From positions 62,001 to 126,000 of the forward strand of contig JBDIVL010000003.1 of the NCBI GenBank assembly GCA_039794405.1: a stretch of DNA of 64,000 nucleotides, read 5' to 3'. Below are positions 9,211 to 18,633 of this stretch, piece by piece. Both the position numbers and the translations under genes were made by a program. How positions within the stretch are numbered: position 1 is the stretch's first letter; every line of letters starts with the position of its first letter. Under the pieces are notes generated by a model that was given only the letters and a program-made list of their open reading frames with translations, was not told the DNA's origin and made no database searches. The stretch is from JBDIVL01 sp039794405 (lineage in GTDB: Bacteria > Planctomycetota > Brocadiia > Brocadiales > Brocadiaceae).

Positions 9211-9870
9211 TTATTCTTTTTCACAAGGAATCGAGCCTGATACCTTCCTTGCCCAGATGCTATTGGGATAGCTCTTTATTATTTTTTCCCACGCCTGAAT
9301 TTCTGCGTTAACGTCATTGGTAATTTGAAAATCAACAACACCAACCCAATACTGAGCTTCCGGGGCAATATCACTCTTCGGATATTTTTCTACCACGCTT
9401 GCAAACTGCGTCCGTGCTGCTTTCAGGTCCCGCTTTTCTAAAGCCATTTTAGCAATCCCGAACTCCAGTTGAGGAATAAACTCATCAGGTGGCAGAAAAC
9501 CATTAAAACGATGATAATCCGTGCCGTCCGAATCCAGAACGATAACAGTCGGCGCCCAGAGAAGCCGGTATTTCCTTTTGATATCCGGATTTGCTTGTAT
9601 ATTATATCGTACAGGAATGAAGTTTTTATTGATGTAATCGATGACTACGGGTTGAGGATACGTCACGGTATCCAGGGATTCACAGCTTGCTCAGCCGATC
9701 ATAAAAACGTCCAGAAGGATTGGCTTTCCGGTTGCTTTTGATTTAGCGATTGTTTCATCAAATTCCTTCTCCCATTGAATCGCTGTCGAAGCCCCCTTTG
9801 TATCAGAAAAAGCGGGAGAAATAAAAGGTATAGCCAGCGTGGTAAAACTAAAGAAAATGTTTTTCAACAT
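9211..9870 (-). CDS. Exported thioredoxin-fold/TPR protein, candidate selenoprotein (UxxC)
   Basis: 219 codons if the single in-frame TGA at 9693-9691 is read as selenocysteine 60; without that, only residues from a GTG at 9666 would be made. Seen: AAAGGAG ribosome site before ATG 9870, a signal peptide (about 1-22), KPILLDVFMIG then TGA-A-S-C, followed by the thioredoxin-fold stretch FIPVRYNIQ and a C-terminal TPR-like half. The TGA sits where relatives carry the first Cys of CxxC. A perfect 6-bp hairpin (9656-9673) with a CGTGAC loop begins 17 bases after the TGA, in the range for bacterial SECIS elements. Role inferred: periplasmic or anammoxosomal thiol/selenol redox protein. The alternative is a Cys codon mutated to a stop. 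Confidence 0.65.
9656..9673 (-). promoter_or_regulatory. SECIS-like hairpin after in-frame TGA
   Basis: On the coding (minus) strand GGATAC-CGTGAC-GTATCC forms a 6-bp stem with a 6-base loop containing G and U. It starts 17 bases downstream of the TGA, placing the loop about 23-28 bases from it. That distance suits bacterial SECIS elements, but the loop has not been compared with proven ones. Confidence 0.45.
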
Positions 9871-10252
9871 AGTATGCTCCTTTTTATAAACAGGGATACA
9901 TGAGATACATATAATAATGACATGTAATAATCCAAATAAATAAAATGAAAATTCCTATACAGTCAATTGAAATACGGACAAACAAGGTTTTGCCCATGCT
10001 GCTCAAAAACCCGCTGCACCAGTATACCATAAAAGATTATTTATCAATAAGAGAGATTTTCCTTCTTTTGATTTGTACCCCTTTTAAGAGAAATCATAAT
10101 ACCATTTCTTTTTTCTGCAGATTGAGATAGAATTGCCGTTACGTTGCCGTTCATATTAACTCCGGAAAAATACTGCTATATTGTTTGATCAAATGAACAT
10201 TGAAATTCCTAAGTATTAAATGAGGTCTTCGGCAATTTTTTTATGATACCTA

Positions 10253-10346
10253 TGTAGGGGAGAACCTTGTGTTCGCCCTTGCCATGCACGATTTAAAACG
10301 TTTATTTTTGTATCCCATTTGGGCGAACACAAGGTTCTCCCCTACA
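10253..10346. repeat. 26-bp perfect inverted repeat element
   Basis: Arms 10253-10278 and 10321-10346 are exact reverse complements (TGTAGGGGAGAACCTTGTGT... on the left), with a 42-base spacer. A decayed half-copy appears near 15973-16010. Confidence 0.85.
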
Positions 10347-10636
10347 AAAGGATATTGAAATTCCTATACATAAATAAGTCCTTCGGCGACTTAAAATACA
10401 AATATTCCCTCCCGTGATGGGAAGGACTATGGTAAACATGACGCAGAGCGTCTGGTTGTACGTTCCAACGCAGAGCGTTGGAACGAGTGGAGTAAGGAGA
10501 GTGAGAGTACAGGCAATACATTAATGGGTGGGTGATCAGATTGCTTCTTTCACTCCCACCTAACCCTCCCCTTCAAGGGCTTATCCTTACCCATAAATCA
10601 AGGAGGAATTTAAGGTTTTGCGATACCGTTTAGACA

Positions 10637-10732
10637 GGGTGGCACGGACAAACTGGTTTGTCCGTGTTGTTTGAATGCGCATATGGATAGGGAGTAGAAA
10701 ACACTGACAAACAGAGTTTGTCAGTGCCACCC
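10637..10732. repeat. Element R2, copy 1, with terminal inverted repeats
   Basis: Its ends are GGGTGGCACGGACAAAC and the complement of GGGTGGCACTGACAAAC: 17-bp terminal repeats with one mismatch over 96 bp. A second, interrupted copy lies at 25652-25872. The left end is shared with R1. Confidence 0.75.
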
Positions 10733-10922
10733 AGGGAACTAACTTATAGAGCATGAGAATTTCTGTACAATCGAGTTACAAGCTTGAACCACAATAGATA
10801 TCAATACCGTTCCATAATGACCTGGGTTCAAGCCATTTAAACCGATCAAGCAACTTGAACTGCTTCTACGGCTTGAACGGTTCTTTTATAGTACTCAAGA
10901 GATGAAACCGAGCAGTATTTTA

Positions 10923-11032
10923 GATAGGGTGGCACGGACAAACTCGTTTGTCCGTGATGGTGTAATCAAATCCTGGCTCATTTTATCTGGTTTTATTATG
11001 TGCTGTTCGGTTTCATCTCTTGGATGCTATAG
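10923..11032 (+). repeat. Dispersed element R1, copy 2
   Basis: About 110 bp from GATAGGGTGGCACGG to GGATGCTATAG, closely matching copies at 9066 and 18425 (minus) and a partial copy near 43800-43850. The left 30 bp forms a hairpin. Confidence 0.75.
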
Positions 11033-11163
11033 GAGTGACCTGAGCTATGCTTCATAGTATTTTAAAGATGTGGGTAAGGATAAGCTTCAAGGGTGAGAAA
11101 CTGACAGTTTGAAAATTCCTTAACATTAATGGTACTTGCTGCAAATTTTTCCTGGAGGCAATT

Positions 11164-13473
11164 ATGTCCAACCCAACAGAAAATAAATTTAGTCATGTCA
11201 GAAAGCGGGACGGAAGGATTGTCCCTTTCGATCAAACGCGTATTACAAATGCAATCTACCGGGCTATGCAGGCAAGCAAAGAAGGTGATGCGGAAAAGTA
11301 CCCTGAACGGGTCTCCAGCGAGGTCGTAGCGGAACTCAACAGGCTTTACCCGGCAACTCATATCCCCCATGTAGAGGAAATTCAGGATCTTGTTGAAGAA
11401 ACCCTGATCCTCCTTGAATTCCCGAAGACAGCCAAGGCCTACATCCTGTACCGGCATGAGCGGGCAGAAATCCGCAAAAAAGCCTTGGCTATTCCTGACC
11501 GGGTTAGACAGCTTGTAGCAGAAAGCAAAAAGTATTTCTCCAACACCTTCGCCGAATTTATCTATTACCGGACGTATTCACGCTGGATTGAGGAGGAAGG
11601 AAGGCGTGAGACATGGATAGAAACCATTGACCGATATATGCATTTCATGCAGGAAAAACTAGGCGACCGCTTAAACCCGCAGGAGTATGAGGAAATCAGG
11701 CAAGCTATTCTGAATCAACACGTAATGCCATCCATGCGGCTTTTATGGTCTGCAGGCGAGGCTGCCCGGACAAACAATGTCGCGGCATATAATTGCTCGT
11801 TTACTGCCCCTTCACGCCTCGATGATTTGGCTGAAATCGTGTATCTTTTGATGTCCGGTGTCGGGGTAGGTTTCTCCGTAGAAAGTCAAAACATCCAACA
11901 ATTACCAATAATTCAAAGGCAAACGGGAGAATTGCTCCCTGTCCATCCCGTTGGAGACAGCAAAGAAGGGTGGGCAGATGCACTGAAAATCGGACTGCAT
12001 GCCTGGTACGGGGGAAAAGACGTCCATTTTGATTACTCACAGGTCAGACCGTCCGGGTCCCGTTTATATACCATGGGCGGACGCAGCTCCGGTCCTGGAC
12101 CGCTTCAATCCCTGCTGAATTACGCGCGCACCAAGATTTTCGGCGCTCAGGGCAAACGTTTACGCAATATCGACGTGCACGATATCATCTGTAAGATCGG
12201 TGAGGTGGTGGAAATGGGAGGGGTACGGCGTGCCGCTTTGATTTCTTTATCGGATTTCGATGATGATGACATGCGTCAGGCGAAGAGCGGCTATTTCTAT
12301 ATTAACGAGCCGCAGCGGGCGATGGCAAATAATTCGGCCGTCTACGTTGCGAAACCGAAGTCTACCGATTTCCTGAAAGAATGGCTTGCCCTTGCAGTGG
12401 CCGGGACCGGTGAACGAGGACTGTTTAATCGCGGTGGTCTGACAAAACAAATTCCGGCCCGTCGCTGGAAGAAATTCAAGCCGTACTGGATGACAAGCGG
12501 TATCAATCCGTGCGGAGAGATTATCCTGCGCTCGAAGCAGTTCTGTAACCTGAGCGAGGTGGTTGCCCGTCCGGATGATACGGAAACAACACTGTTAAAA
12601 AAAATCAGGATTGCATCAATATTGGGTACCTATCAATCCATGCTGACAAATTTTCCTTATCTCTCCCCGGAGTGGAAGGCGAATTGTGAAGAAGAACGGC
12701 TTCTGGGGGTTTCTATCACCGGACAATGGGATTCTCCTGCAGTGCGTGACCCAAAAATTTTCATGAAGCTGAGAGACCATGTCATCGAAATTAACCGTGC
12801 CTACTGCGGGCGGTTTGGCATCAATGAATCTACTGCAGTAACCTGTGTTAAACCTTCCGGGACTGTTTCTCAACTTGTCGATGCCGCATCGGGTATGCAT
12901 CCCCGTTTTTCCAAATATTATATTCGCAGGGTCCGTATTTCTGCAAAGGATCCGTTATTTACCATGTTAAAAGAACAAAAATTCCCGTACTATCCGGAAG
13001 TCGGACAAGACATGGCAACGGCCACAACATATGTACTGGAATTTCCGGTACGTTCTCCTGAAGGAAGCGTAACGGGTGGAGATCTCAATGCCATTGATCA
13101 GCTTAAATATTGGAGAATGGTCAAAGAAAGTTATACCGAGCATAATCCTTCCGTTACCGTTTCCGTGGCAGAGGATGAGTGGATTGAGACGGCACATTGG
13201 CTTTATCAAAACTGGGATATGCTTGGCGGGTTATCGTTCTTACCGAAGTCGAAAACGGTCTATCACCTTGCACCATTTGAAGAAATTTCAGAGGATGAAT
13301 ACAAAATACGGATCAAAAACCTTCCCAAGATTGATTTTTCTCATATAGTGATATATGAAAGAGAAGATTCCACATCAGGGTCAAAAGAACTAGCCTGCCT
13401 TGGCAATGTATGTGAGATCGATCCGGAGGAAGGTGTGCTTCCCAGAGGTTCCTCTCCTGATGCGTACAGATAA
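11164..13473 (+). CDS. nrdJ: Adenosylcobalamin-dependent ribonucleotide reductase (class II)
   Basis: 769 residues. It reduces ribonucleotides to deoxyribonucleotides using B12 to make the thiyl radical, so no oxygen is needed. Seen: an N-terminal ATP-cone (about 8-105, VRKRDGRIVPFDQTRITNAI), then the RNR barrel with YNCSFTAPS, a glycine-rich GGVRRAA and the catalytic loop NPCGEI. Near the end LACLGNVCEID gives a CxxxxC pair, the spacing of the redox-active C-terminal cysteines of Lactobacillus-type RTPR. GGAGG precedes ATG 11164. The gene stands alone between repeat fields. A class II enzyme fits an anaerobe. Confidence 0.93.
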   Translation: MSNPTENKFSHVRKRDGRIVPFDQTRITNAIYRAMQASKEGDAEKYPERVSSEVVAELNRLYPATHIPHVEEIQDLVEETLILLEFPKTAKAYILYRHERAEIRKKALAIPDRVRQLVAESKKYFSNTFAEFIYYRTYSRWIEEEGRRETWIETIDRYMHFMQEKLGDRLNPQEYEEIRQAILNQHVMPSMRLLWSAGEAARTNNVAAYNCSFTAPSRLDDLAEIVYLLMSGVGVGFSVESQNIQQLPIIQRQTGELLPVHPVGDSKEGWADALKIGLHAWYGGKDVHFDYSQVRPSGSRLYTMGGRSSGPGPLQSLLNYARTKIFGAQGKRLRNIDVHDIICKIGEVVEMGGVRRAALISLSDFDDDDMRQAKSGYFYINEPQRAMANNSAVYVAKPKSTDFLKEWLALAVAGTGERGLFNRGGLTKQIPARRWKKFKPYWMTSGINPCGEIILRSKQFCNLSEVVARPDDTETTLLKKIRIASILGTYQSMLTNFPYLSPEWKANCEEERLLGVSITGQWDSPAVRDPKIFMKLRDHVIEINRAYCGRFGINESTAVTCVKPSGTVSQLVDAASGMHPRFSKYYIRRVRISAKDPLFTMLKEQKFPYYPEVGQDMATATTYVLEFPVRSPEGSVTGGDLNAIDQLKYWRMVKESYTEHNPSVTVSVAEDEWIETAHWLYQNWDMLGGLSFLPKSKTVYHLAPFEEISEDEYKIRIKNLPKIDFSHIVIYEREDSTSGSKELACLGNVCEIDPEEGVLPRGSSPDAYR

Positions 13474-13535
13474 TTTTCAATTGAGTTCTTTAAAAATTTT
13501 ATGTGCGATTTATCTTCATAATAGAAGAAATTACT

Positions 13536-13649
13536 AGAACCACAGACAGTACGGATTTCACAGATAAAAATCTCAAGTGAGTGGATAGGTAAATGGGTAT
13601 TTAACTCACTACTCATTTACCCATCCACCAAAATCTGTGTAGTCTGTAG
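13536..13649. repeat. Imperfect long inverted repeat between convergent genes
   Basis: ACCACAGAC...CACAGAT on the left mirrors ATCTGTGTAGTCTGTAGTTT on the right, with inner arms around TAAATGGGTA / CATTTACCCAT. It lies between nrdJ and the minus-strand Mut7-C gene and could end transcription from both sides. Confidence 0.5.
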
Positions 13650-13651
13650 TT

Positions 13652-14458
13652 TCAATCCTTTTTATCGGTCTGAAGCTTTGCCTCGCTGGTGATTTCCTTA
13701 AACCGCTCTTTTAGTTTTGTATAGTGTGATCCCTTCCAGTAAATTCTTTTACAGCCTGGACACATGTAAAATTCATCATAATATAGCACTGTCTTGGGTT
13801 CCAGACGGCCTAATATTTGAGATTTTTCAACCTCTTTTACTGTGGCATTGCACACCATACACCGCTGAAACGGCTTTACCCGGGTATAGAGATCGAATCG
13901 ATGAAGCACTTCTCTGATCTGTACTTTTGGATTTTCTGACCGGATATAGTACCCATGGGTAACCGCTTTTGCGTGTAACAACCGTCTATCCCGTGTTATA
14001 ATAATACGGTTTTCTGCGAGCGACCGTTTGACAATTTCAGAATCATGATAATCGTTTTGGTATTCTGTATCGAATCCGAGCATACGAAGCAATCTGGCGA
14101 GTTTTCCCAGATGGACGTCCAGGATAAATGCAGTTTCCCGCAATGGTTTCTCCCTGATCCTTATAATGGGTGTAATTTCAATACTTTCAAATACGGGATA
14201 AACCGATACAACATCGCCACACTTCAACCGGTAATCAAATCCAACGGAGGTTCCGTTTACAATGATGAGTTCGACTTCTGTATGGGGCACACCAATAGCC
14301 TCGATCGGATCTTTTATAGAGGGGTTTCCCTTAAACCGGTAAGGAAGGGTTTTTTGTCTCTTACCGGAAGGCAGGAAATCATTCAATTCTGCATAGAAGC
14401 GAAAATGTGCCACATTTTCAATTGGTTGTTTTGAACATCCAGGCACAAGGAAATCCAT
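13652..14458 (-). CDS. Mut7-C RNase-domain protein with ubiquitin-like N-terminus
   Basis: 268 residues. Residues about 15-95 form the Mut7-C ubiquitin-like domain (FRFYAELNDFLP), and about 110-255 the Mut7-C PIN-like domain: FILDVHLGKLARLLRMLGFD gives the first acidic residue and IITRDRRLL the second. It ends in a zinc ribbon with CMVC and CPGC pairs. Family members are predicted metal-dependent RNases; the substrate is unknown. It converges on nrdJ across a palindromic gap. Confidence 0.85.
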   Translation of the reverse strand: MDFLVPGCSKQPIENVAHFRFYAELNDFLPSGKRQKTLPYRFKGNPSIKDPIEAIGVPHTEVELIIVNGTSVGFDYRLKCGDVVSVYPVFESIEITPIIRIREKPLRETAFILDVHLGKLARLLRMLGFDTEYQNDYHDSEIVKRSLAENRIIITRDRRLLHAKAVTHGYYIRSENPKVQIREVLHRFDLYTRVKPFQRCMVCNATVKEVEKSQILGRLEPKTVLYYDEFYMCPGCKRIYWKGSHYTKLKERFKEITSEAKLQTDKKD

Positions 14459-14558
14459 TTGAGTAACCTTGCAGGGAAATATCGTTAAAGAGAAGAGAAA
14501 CCAAATGACCTGGAATCAGGTCAAATCCATGTAAAATTGCAAACGGTACCGTTTATCA

Positions 14559-14960
14559 TTATTTATAATCTCGAGAATAAAAGTGAAACTTTCCTGTTTT
14601 AAACTTCTGGTGGAATTTCTTTGCCAATTGTTTTTTCAGCCACCGCCTAAAAGCCGGGATCATGATAAGAAGGCCTGCTATATCCGTTATCAGTCCGGGT
14701 GCAATAAGCAATGCGCCTGCAATTAAAATGAACAAGCCGTCCAGCAAATCCTCAGTTGGAATAATTCCACTCTGTAAATCCCTTCTTATATTTCTGTAAA
14801 TACTCAGTCCCTGACTTCTGGCAAGCAATCCTCCCGCTATTCCGGTTATGAACACTATCACTATTGTCGGAAGAGCGCCCAAATACTTCCCTGTTTGTAT
14901 CAACAGATACAACTCGACCAGGGGAATAATGGTAAATAGGAGAATGATTCGAAGAGCCAT
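14559..14960 (-). CDS. fxsA: FxsA family inner-membrane protein
   Basis: 133 residues. The N-terminal hydrophobic helix IILLFTIIPLVELYLLIQ is followed by GALPTIVIVFITGIAGGLLA and LLIAPGLITDIAGLLIMIP, the FxsA order, then a basic cytoplasmic tail. FxsA is known for reducing F-plasmid exclusion of phage T7 in E. coli; the cellular role is otherwise unclear. AGAGGG stands before ATG 14960. Confidence 0.85.
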   Translation of the reverse strand: MALRIILLFTIIPLVELYLLIQTGKYLGALPTIVIVFITGIAGGLLARSQGLSIYRNIRRDLQSGIIPTEDLLDGLFILIAGALLIAPGLITDIAGLLIMIPAFRRWLKKQLAKKFHQKFKTGKFHFYSRDYK

Positions 14961-16066
14961 AGTACCCTCTTTCTTAAGTTTGTCAGGAAGATCTAAGTTT
15001 TACCTTGAGGCAAACGACCGGAAATACGGACAAGTGTACTACAAATTTATAAAACCGTGTTTTTTAGCAAAGTTTTTGATGTAACACTTTGAACTAATGA
15101 GCTACGAAGGCACGAAGATACAAAGAAATATTTTTCTTTGCGTCCTGGCGTCTTTGTGGCAAGGTTTTGGTTGTGGCCATGCTATGCTGTGAGAATTCAA
15201 TTTCAGCTTTATTTAAAGACAAAAGGACTTCTTTTACCTCATTTTTGCATTATAACCATCGAGCGATATTGTTGGAAGGAATATTTTACAGAAAATCTTT
15301 AGCTTTAGGATCTTTATCACCCTTTTCGGAGTAAGGCAAATACTCATGGAGAGTTTCAATCCTTATCCAGCCCGAAAGCTGGATGCTATGCATTATTCGT
15401 TTAGATTTTCAGCATTATTTAACTAAAATTCACTCCCAAGAGGGGATTTTTTATTCTCCCTCCCGGTAGTGGACAGGGGGGGCGGGTCTTGTAGCATGAT
15501 TCTCCAATTCAAGTTATTCAACGCAAGTTTGAGTAATTACTGTGAAAGAAGACGAACATCGTGTGATCAAGGCAAAGGGGGAAGCGGTTGATGAAGCCCC
15601 GGTTAAATTCTGCAGACAGTGTCTGTGGAATTGGCTACCCAAATAAAAAATCCGGATCTGCTCCAGGTTGCGTTCTGAGAACCCATGTCCGTATACTCAT
15701 TGTATGGATTGACAGGAATAGAAATTGGAGATATGATGGGAGTTAGTTCCGGTACTGTAATTCAATCGTAAGAAATATGATTTTTGTTATGAGGTCCGTA
15801 TCGTTGTCCGTCTTCTGTTTCCCGTTTTCCCGATCACAGATTACGAACAACGAGCAACGGATACTGTAACAATAAAAAGAATGTCCATCGGACATCGTTC
15901 ACATAATGGTATCGAGCCCCCATGTCCTCCCTTGTCTGCACAATTCAAAAATATTTGTTTTGTTTCCAATTTAGGCGAATATAAGGTACTCCCCTATACA
16001 AGTTTTATAAACAAAGGATATGGGGGTGCCATGTCCTCACTAACTTGATAGAGAAAGGAATAAAAT
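14961..16066 (+). other. Intergenic region with repeats and possible transposase scrap
   Basis: No intact gene seen. It includes element R6 copy 1 (15432-15525) and a 28-codon frame 15685-15771 with LTGIEIGDMMGVSSGTV, which resembles the C-terminal helix-turn-helix of REP-associated transposases (weak). A short frame from 15541 with FCRQC is unrecognised. Confidence 0.4.
15432..15525 (-). repeat. Dispersed element R6, copy 1
   Basis: Reverse-complement match to 31909-32040. Shared blocks are GGACAGGGGGGGYGGGTCT, CGTAGCATG-like GTAGCATG, and TTCAGGYTATTCAA-like sequence. Confidence 0.65.
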
Positions 16067-17242
16067 ATGGATTTGTTGATGAAAAATGATCTGAAAGTAT
16101 TAGTGGAAAAACAAAATGGATTCTGTGTATCGATCTTTATGCCTACACACCGGACGTGGCCGGAAACCCAGCAGGAGTCGATCAGATTGAAAAATCTTCT
16201 TCGGACTGCAGAAGAATATCTGGTCAGGAGCGGTCTTCGTGCCCCGGAGGCAAAGAAACTGCTGGAACCTCCTCAAATATTCTTCACGGATACTTCTTTT
16301 TGGAGATATCAAAGTGACGGCCTAGCGATGTTTCTCTCTTCTCGTGTATTTCGGTACTATCGTCTTCCCTTGAAGTTTGAAGAATTAGTAGTCGTTACCA
16401 GTCGTTTTAATATCAAGCCAATTCTTCCTCTGTTGAGCGGTGAAGGCCGTTTCTTTATTCTAGCCCTCAGTCAAAATAGTATCAGGTTATTTCAGGGTAC
16501 TCACTACAGTATCAGCGAAGTTAACCTGGAAGGAGATGGTATTCCAACGAGTATCAGCGAGGCCCTGAAGTATACTGACATCGAAAAACAGTTGCAATTT
16601 CATACCCGTACGACACCTTTTACTGGTGAATCACCCATGGTAAGCGAAAGGGCCGGTATGTTTTTTGGCCAAAGGGAGGATATCGACGAGGCAAGGAAAA
16701 ATATCCTGGAGTATTTCAACAAGATTGATAAAGGTCTGCATGAATTATTTCGCAACGAGAAGGCGCCTCTGGTTCTGGCGGGTGTCGATTATCTCTTGCC
16801 CATTTACAGAGAGGCAAACTCATACCCGTATTTAATTGAGCAAGGAATTACCGGAAGCCCCGGGGAGATGAGCGAAAAGGATTTGCATAAACAAGCATGG
16901 GATATTGTTCAGCCATATTTCCAAAAAGTACAAGATGATGCGGCTGCAAAATACAGGCAATTTTCCAATACCGAGCATACTTCTCATAATATGGAAGAGA
17001 TTCTTGTTGCAGCCAGGCAAGGACGTGTTGAATCATTATTTGCCGCTGTTGGGATCCAGCAGTGGGGTCGCTTTGATCCGGATACGAATGTCGTTCTTTT
17101 CCATCAAAAAGAGGAGGCCGGGGATGAAGATTTATTGGATCTCGCTGCTGTTCTTACCCTTCTAAAAGGAGGGGCGGTGTACGCGGTTGAGCCGGAAAAG
17201 GTGCCGGATGCCTCATTGCTGGCTGCTGTGTTTCGCTACTAA
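16067..17242 (+). CDS. Bacterial archaeo-eukaryotic release-factor-like (baeRF) protein
   Basis: 391 residues. The N-terminal FCVSIFMPTHRTWPETQQ and the middle FFILALSQNSIRLFQGTHY match the baeRF3/baeRF7 group, distant relatives of eRF1 proposed to act on ribosomes or stress responses. The C-terminal third (VESLFAAVGIQQWGRFD, then LDLAAVLTLLKGGAVYAV) is the usual eRF1 domain 3-like end. AAAGGA precedes ATG 16067. Facing it on the minus strand are two small stress-type proteins. Function beyond family is unknown. Confidence 0.8.
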   Translation: MDLLMKNDLKVLVEKQNGFCVSIFMPTHRTWPETQQESIRLKNLLRTAEEYLVRSGLRAPEAKKLLEPPQIFFTDTSFWRYQSDGLAMFLSSRVFRYYRLPLKFEELVVVTSRFNIKPILPLLSGEGRFFILALSQNSIRLFQGTHYSISEVNLEGDGIPTSISEALKYTDIEKQLQFHTRTTPFTGESPMVSERAGMFFGQREDIDEARKNILEYFNKIDKGLHELFRNEKAPLVLAGVDYLLPIYREANSYPYLIEQGITGSPGEMSEKDLHKQAWDIVQPYFQKVQDDAAAKYRQFSNTEHTSHNMEEILVAARQGRVESLFAAVGIQQWGRFDPDTNVVLFHQKEEAGDEDLLDLAAVLTLLKGGAVYAVEPEKVPDASLLAAVFRY

Positions 17243-17279
17243 ATCGAACAAATCTCCCAATCCACGAGGGTTGGCTTAT

Positions 17280-17669
17280 TTATTGGAGAAGTTTATGAAA
17301 TTCGCGAGGGAGTTCTTTTTTGATGTCTTCCAATTCTCCTGCGGAGACAGCCTCTTGAAGTACAGACATAACTGCCTTAGATTGTTTGATGGCATCGGGA
17401 TATCCGATCCTTGCCCGGGCACGAACTCTATTATAGAATTCCTCTAATGAAAAGCGCTTGACTTCATTACGGTTTTGTTCAGGAGGCTGTTTTTCAAAGA
17501 TAAATTTCTTTAATGCTTTTGGCAATTGAGCTGCTAAATCAGTGCTTTCCGTACGGTAAAGACGCTCACCTAACGTTTCGAGAACGGCTTCGGTAAGCTG
17601 TACTGCTTCGTCAAGACTTTTAAGACCAGCGTACTTTTGAACCCGGCTAATAAACTCGTTATATTCCAT
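17280..17669 (-). CDS. DUF2267 protein
   Basis: 129 residues starting at MEYNEF; AGGAGGAATTT immediately precedes this ATG, which decides it over an upstream in-frame ATG at 17705. Two DUF2267 repeats are visible (YNEFISRVQKYAG... and LEEFYNRVRARARIG...), each ending in a helical LPxxL-type segment (QLPKALKKF, ELPREFHKLL). The function of this small soluble family is unknown; it often sits with stress genes, as here. Confidence 0.82.
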   Translation of the reverse strand: MEYNEFISRVQKYAGLKSLDEAVQLTEAVLETLGERLYRTESTDLAAQLPKALKKFIFEKQPPEQNRNEVKRFSLEEFYNRVRARARIGYPDAIKQSKAVMSVLQEAVSAGELEDIKKELPREFHKLLQ

Positions 17670-17786
17670 AAATTCCTCCTCTCCGTTCCATGGAAATTTT
17701 TTCATCTCTTTTGCAATAATTCGGGATGATGCGGGATAAAAATAATGAAACTTTATACCTTTCTTTATGTTTTTACATATTAGCAG

Positions 17787-18281
17787 TTACTTTATTTTGC
17801 CATAGCCAGAAACAAACGTCCCTTTATGAGACTGAAGTATGTTAGATACCGTTGAAGAATGTTCGTCATTCGTACGGATACAGAAGAGAATACCACCGTC
17901 CCTGACGCCGTTGGTAAATGCTTCCGCTACTTCTTCGGGAATATTGAAGTCAACAAGAGCCCGTTTAAGTCCCTCACCGGCAGCCCAGGGAAATTCTGCT
18001 ACTTTTGCCAGCTTTGTTACAAAGTCTCCAGCAGCGTAGATTCTGCCTGCATCATGAGTGTTGATTGTTTGTTTCCCGGCAAGGGCCCCGGCAAGAAGTT
18101 GATCGAATCCCTTCATTGCTGATATGTTAACCTTTCTTGGGTTTACGTTCATATGCCCTTCTGCGGTATCCTTTTGTATAATAGCATTCATTTCGTTTAA
18201 ATGAAATTCCTTCTCTTGCAAGTCTTGAACGGCTGCCTGGACATCTTCATATGTTTTAAATAATCCAAAAATCGTTCTCAT
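17787..18281 (-). CDS. General-stress-like small protein
   Basis: 164 residues. The N-terminus MRTIFGLFKTYEDVQAAVQDLQ is the ferredoxin-like opening of general stress protein 17M/YflT-type domains, followed by a Gly/Ala-rich middle (FDQLLAGALAGKQ) and a C-terminal repeat of the fold (EEVAEAFTNGVRDGGILFCI). AAAGGAG precedes ATG 18281. The role is likely stress-related by family only. Confidence 0.65.
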   Translation of the reverse strand: MRTIFGLFKTYEDVQAAVQDLQEKEFHLNEMNAIIQKDTAEGHMNVNPRKVNISAMKGFDQLLAGALAGKQTINTHDAGRIYAAGDFVTKLAKVAEFPWAAGEGLKRALVDFNIPEEVAEAFTNGVRDGGILFCIRTNDEHSSTVSNILQSHKGTFVSGYGKIK

Positions 18282-18424
18282 TCCCTTGACTCCTTTCGAA
18301 ATGACATTTTTGCAAGTTTTCGTTCAGACACTGATTGTTCAAAATGATGCGCTGAGTACCTGGATGGGTGCGTATTGCCTTATGACTCTGCAAATAACAC
18401 AGTTATAATTCATCCGCATCTTAA

Positions 18425-18521
18425 CTATAGCATCCAATAGATAAAGCCGAACAGAATAAAATGAACCAGGATTTGATTACAGCATCACGGACAAACCAGT
18501 TTGTCCGTGCCACCCGATCTA
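18425..18521 (-). repeat. Dispersed element R1, copy 3
   Basis: Reverse-complement copy of the element at 10923-11032: it opens CTATAGCATCCAA and closes GTCCGTGCCACCCGATCTA. Confidence 0.75.
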
Positions 18522-18633
18522 AAATTATGTATCTCCAATTGAGGGGACAAAGTATAAGCTACCACGGAATTATCAGATATTCCAGAAACTCCTGAGAAGA
18601 TTTCTTTCGGAATTTTCTCAAATTATAGAAAGT

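Larger units (their letters stand above)
9871..11163 (+). other. Repeat-rich intergenic region
   Basis: No convincing gene. The stretch holds a 26-bp perfect inverted repeat (10253-10346), a terminal-inverted-repeat element R2 (10637-10732), R1 copy 2 (10923-11032) and several copies of a short AT-rich tag, ATGAAAATTCCTATACA-like (9943, 10348, 10753). A 61-codon open frame at 9945-10130 overlaps this tag and is not credible. Confidence 0.6.

Noticed and set aside
9945..10130. 61-codon open frame as a gene
   Set aside because: It overlaps a dispersed repeat tag, has no ribosome site and matches nothing recognisable.
9871..11163. Repeat-dense stretch as a CRISPR array
   Set aside because: The repeats are of different families, irregularly spaced and palindromic; no direct repeat-spacer pattern and no cas genes.
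16067..17242. Host-attachment or toxin role for the baeRF protein
   Set aside because: The release-factor-like segments are clear, and no neighbouring gene supports a toxin or attachment function.
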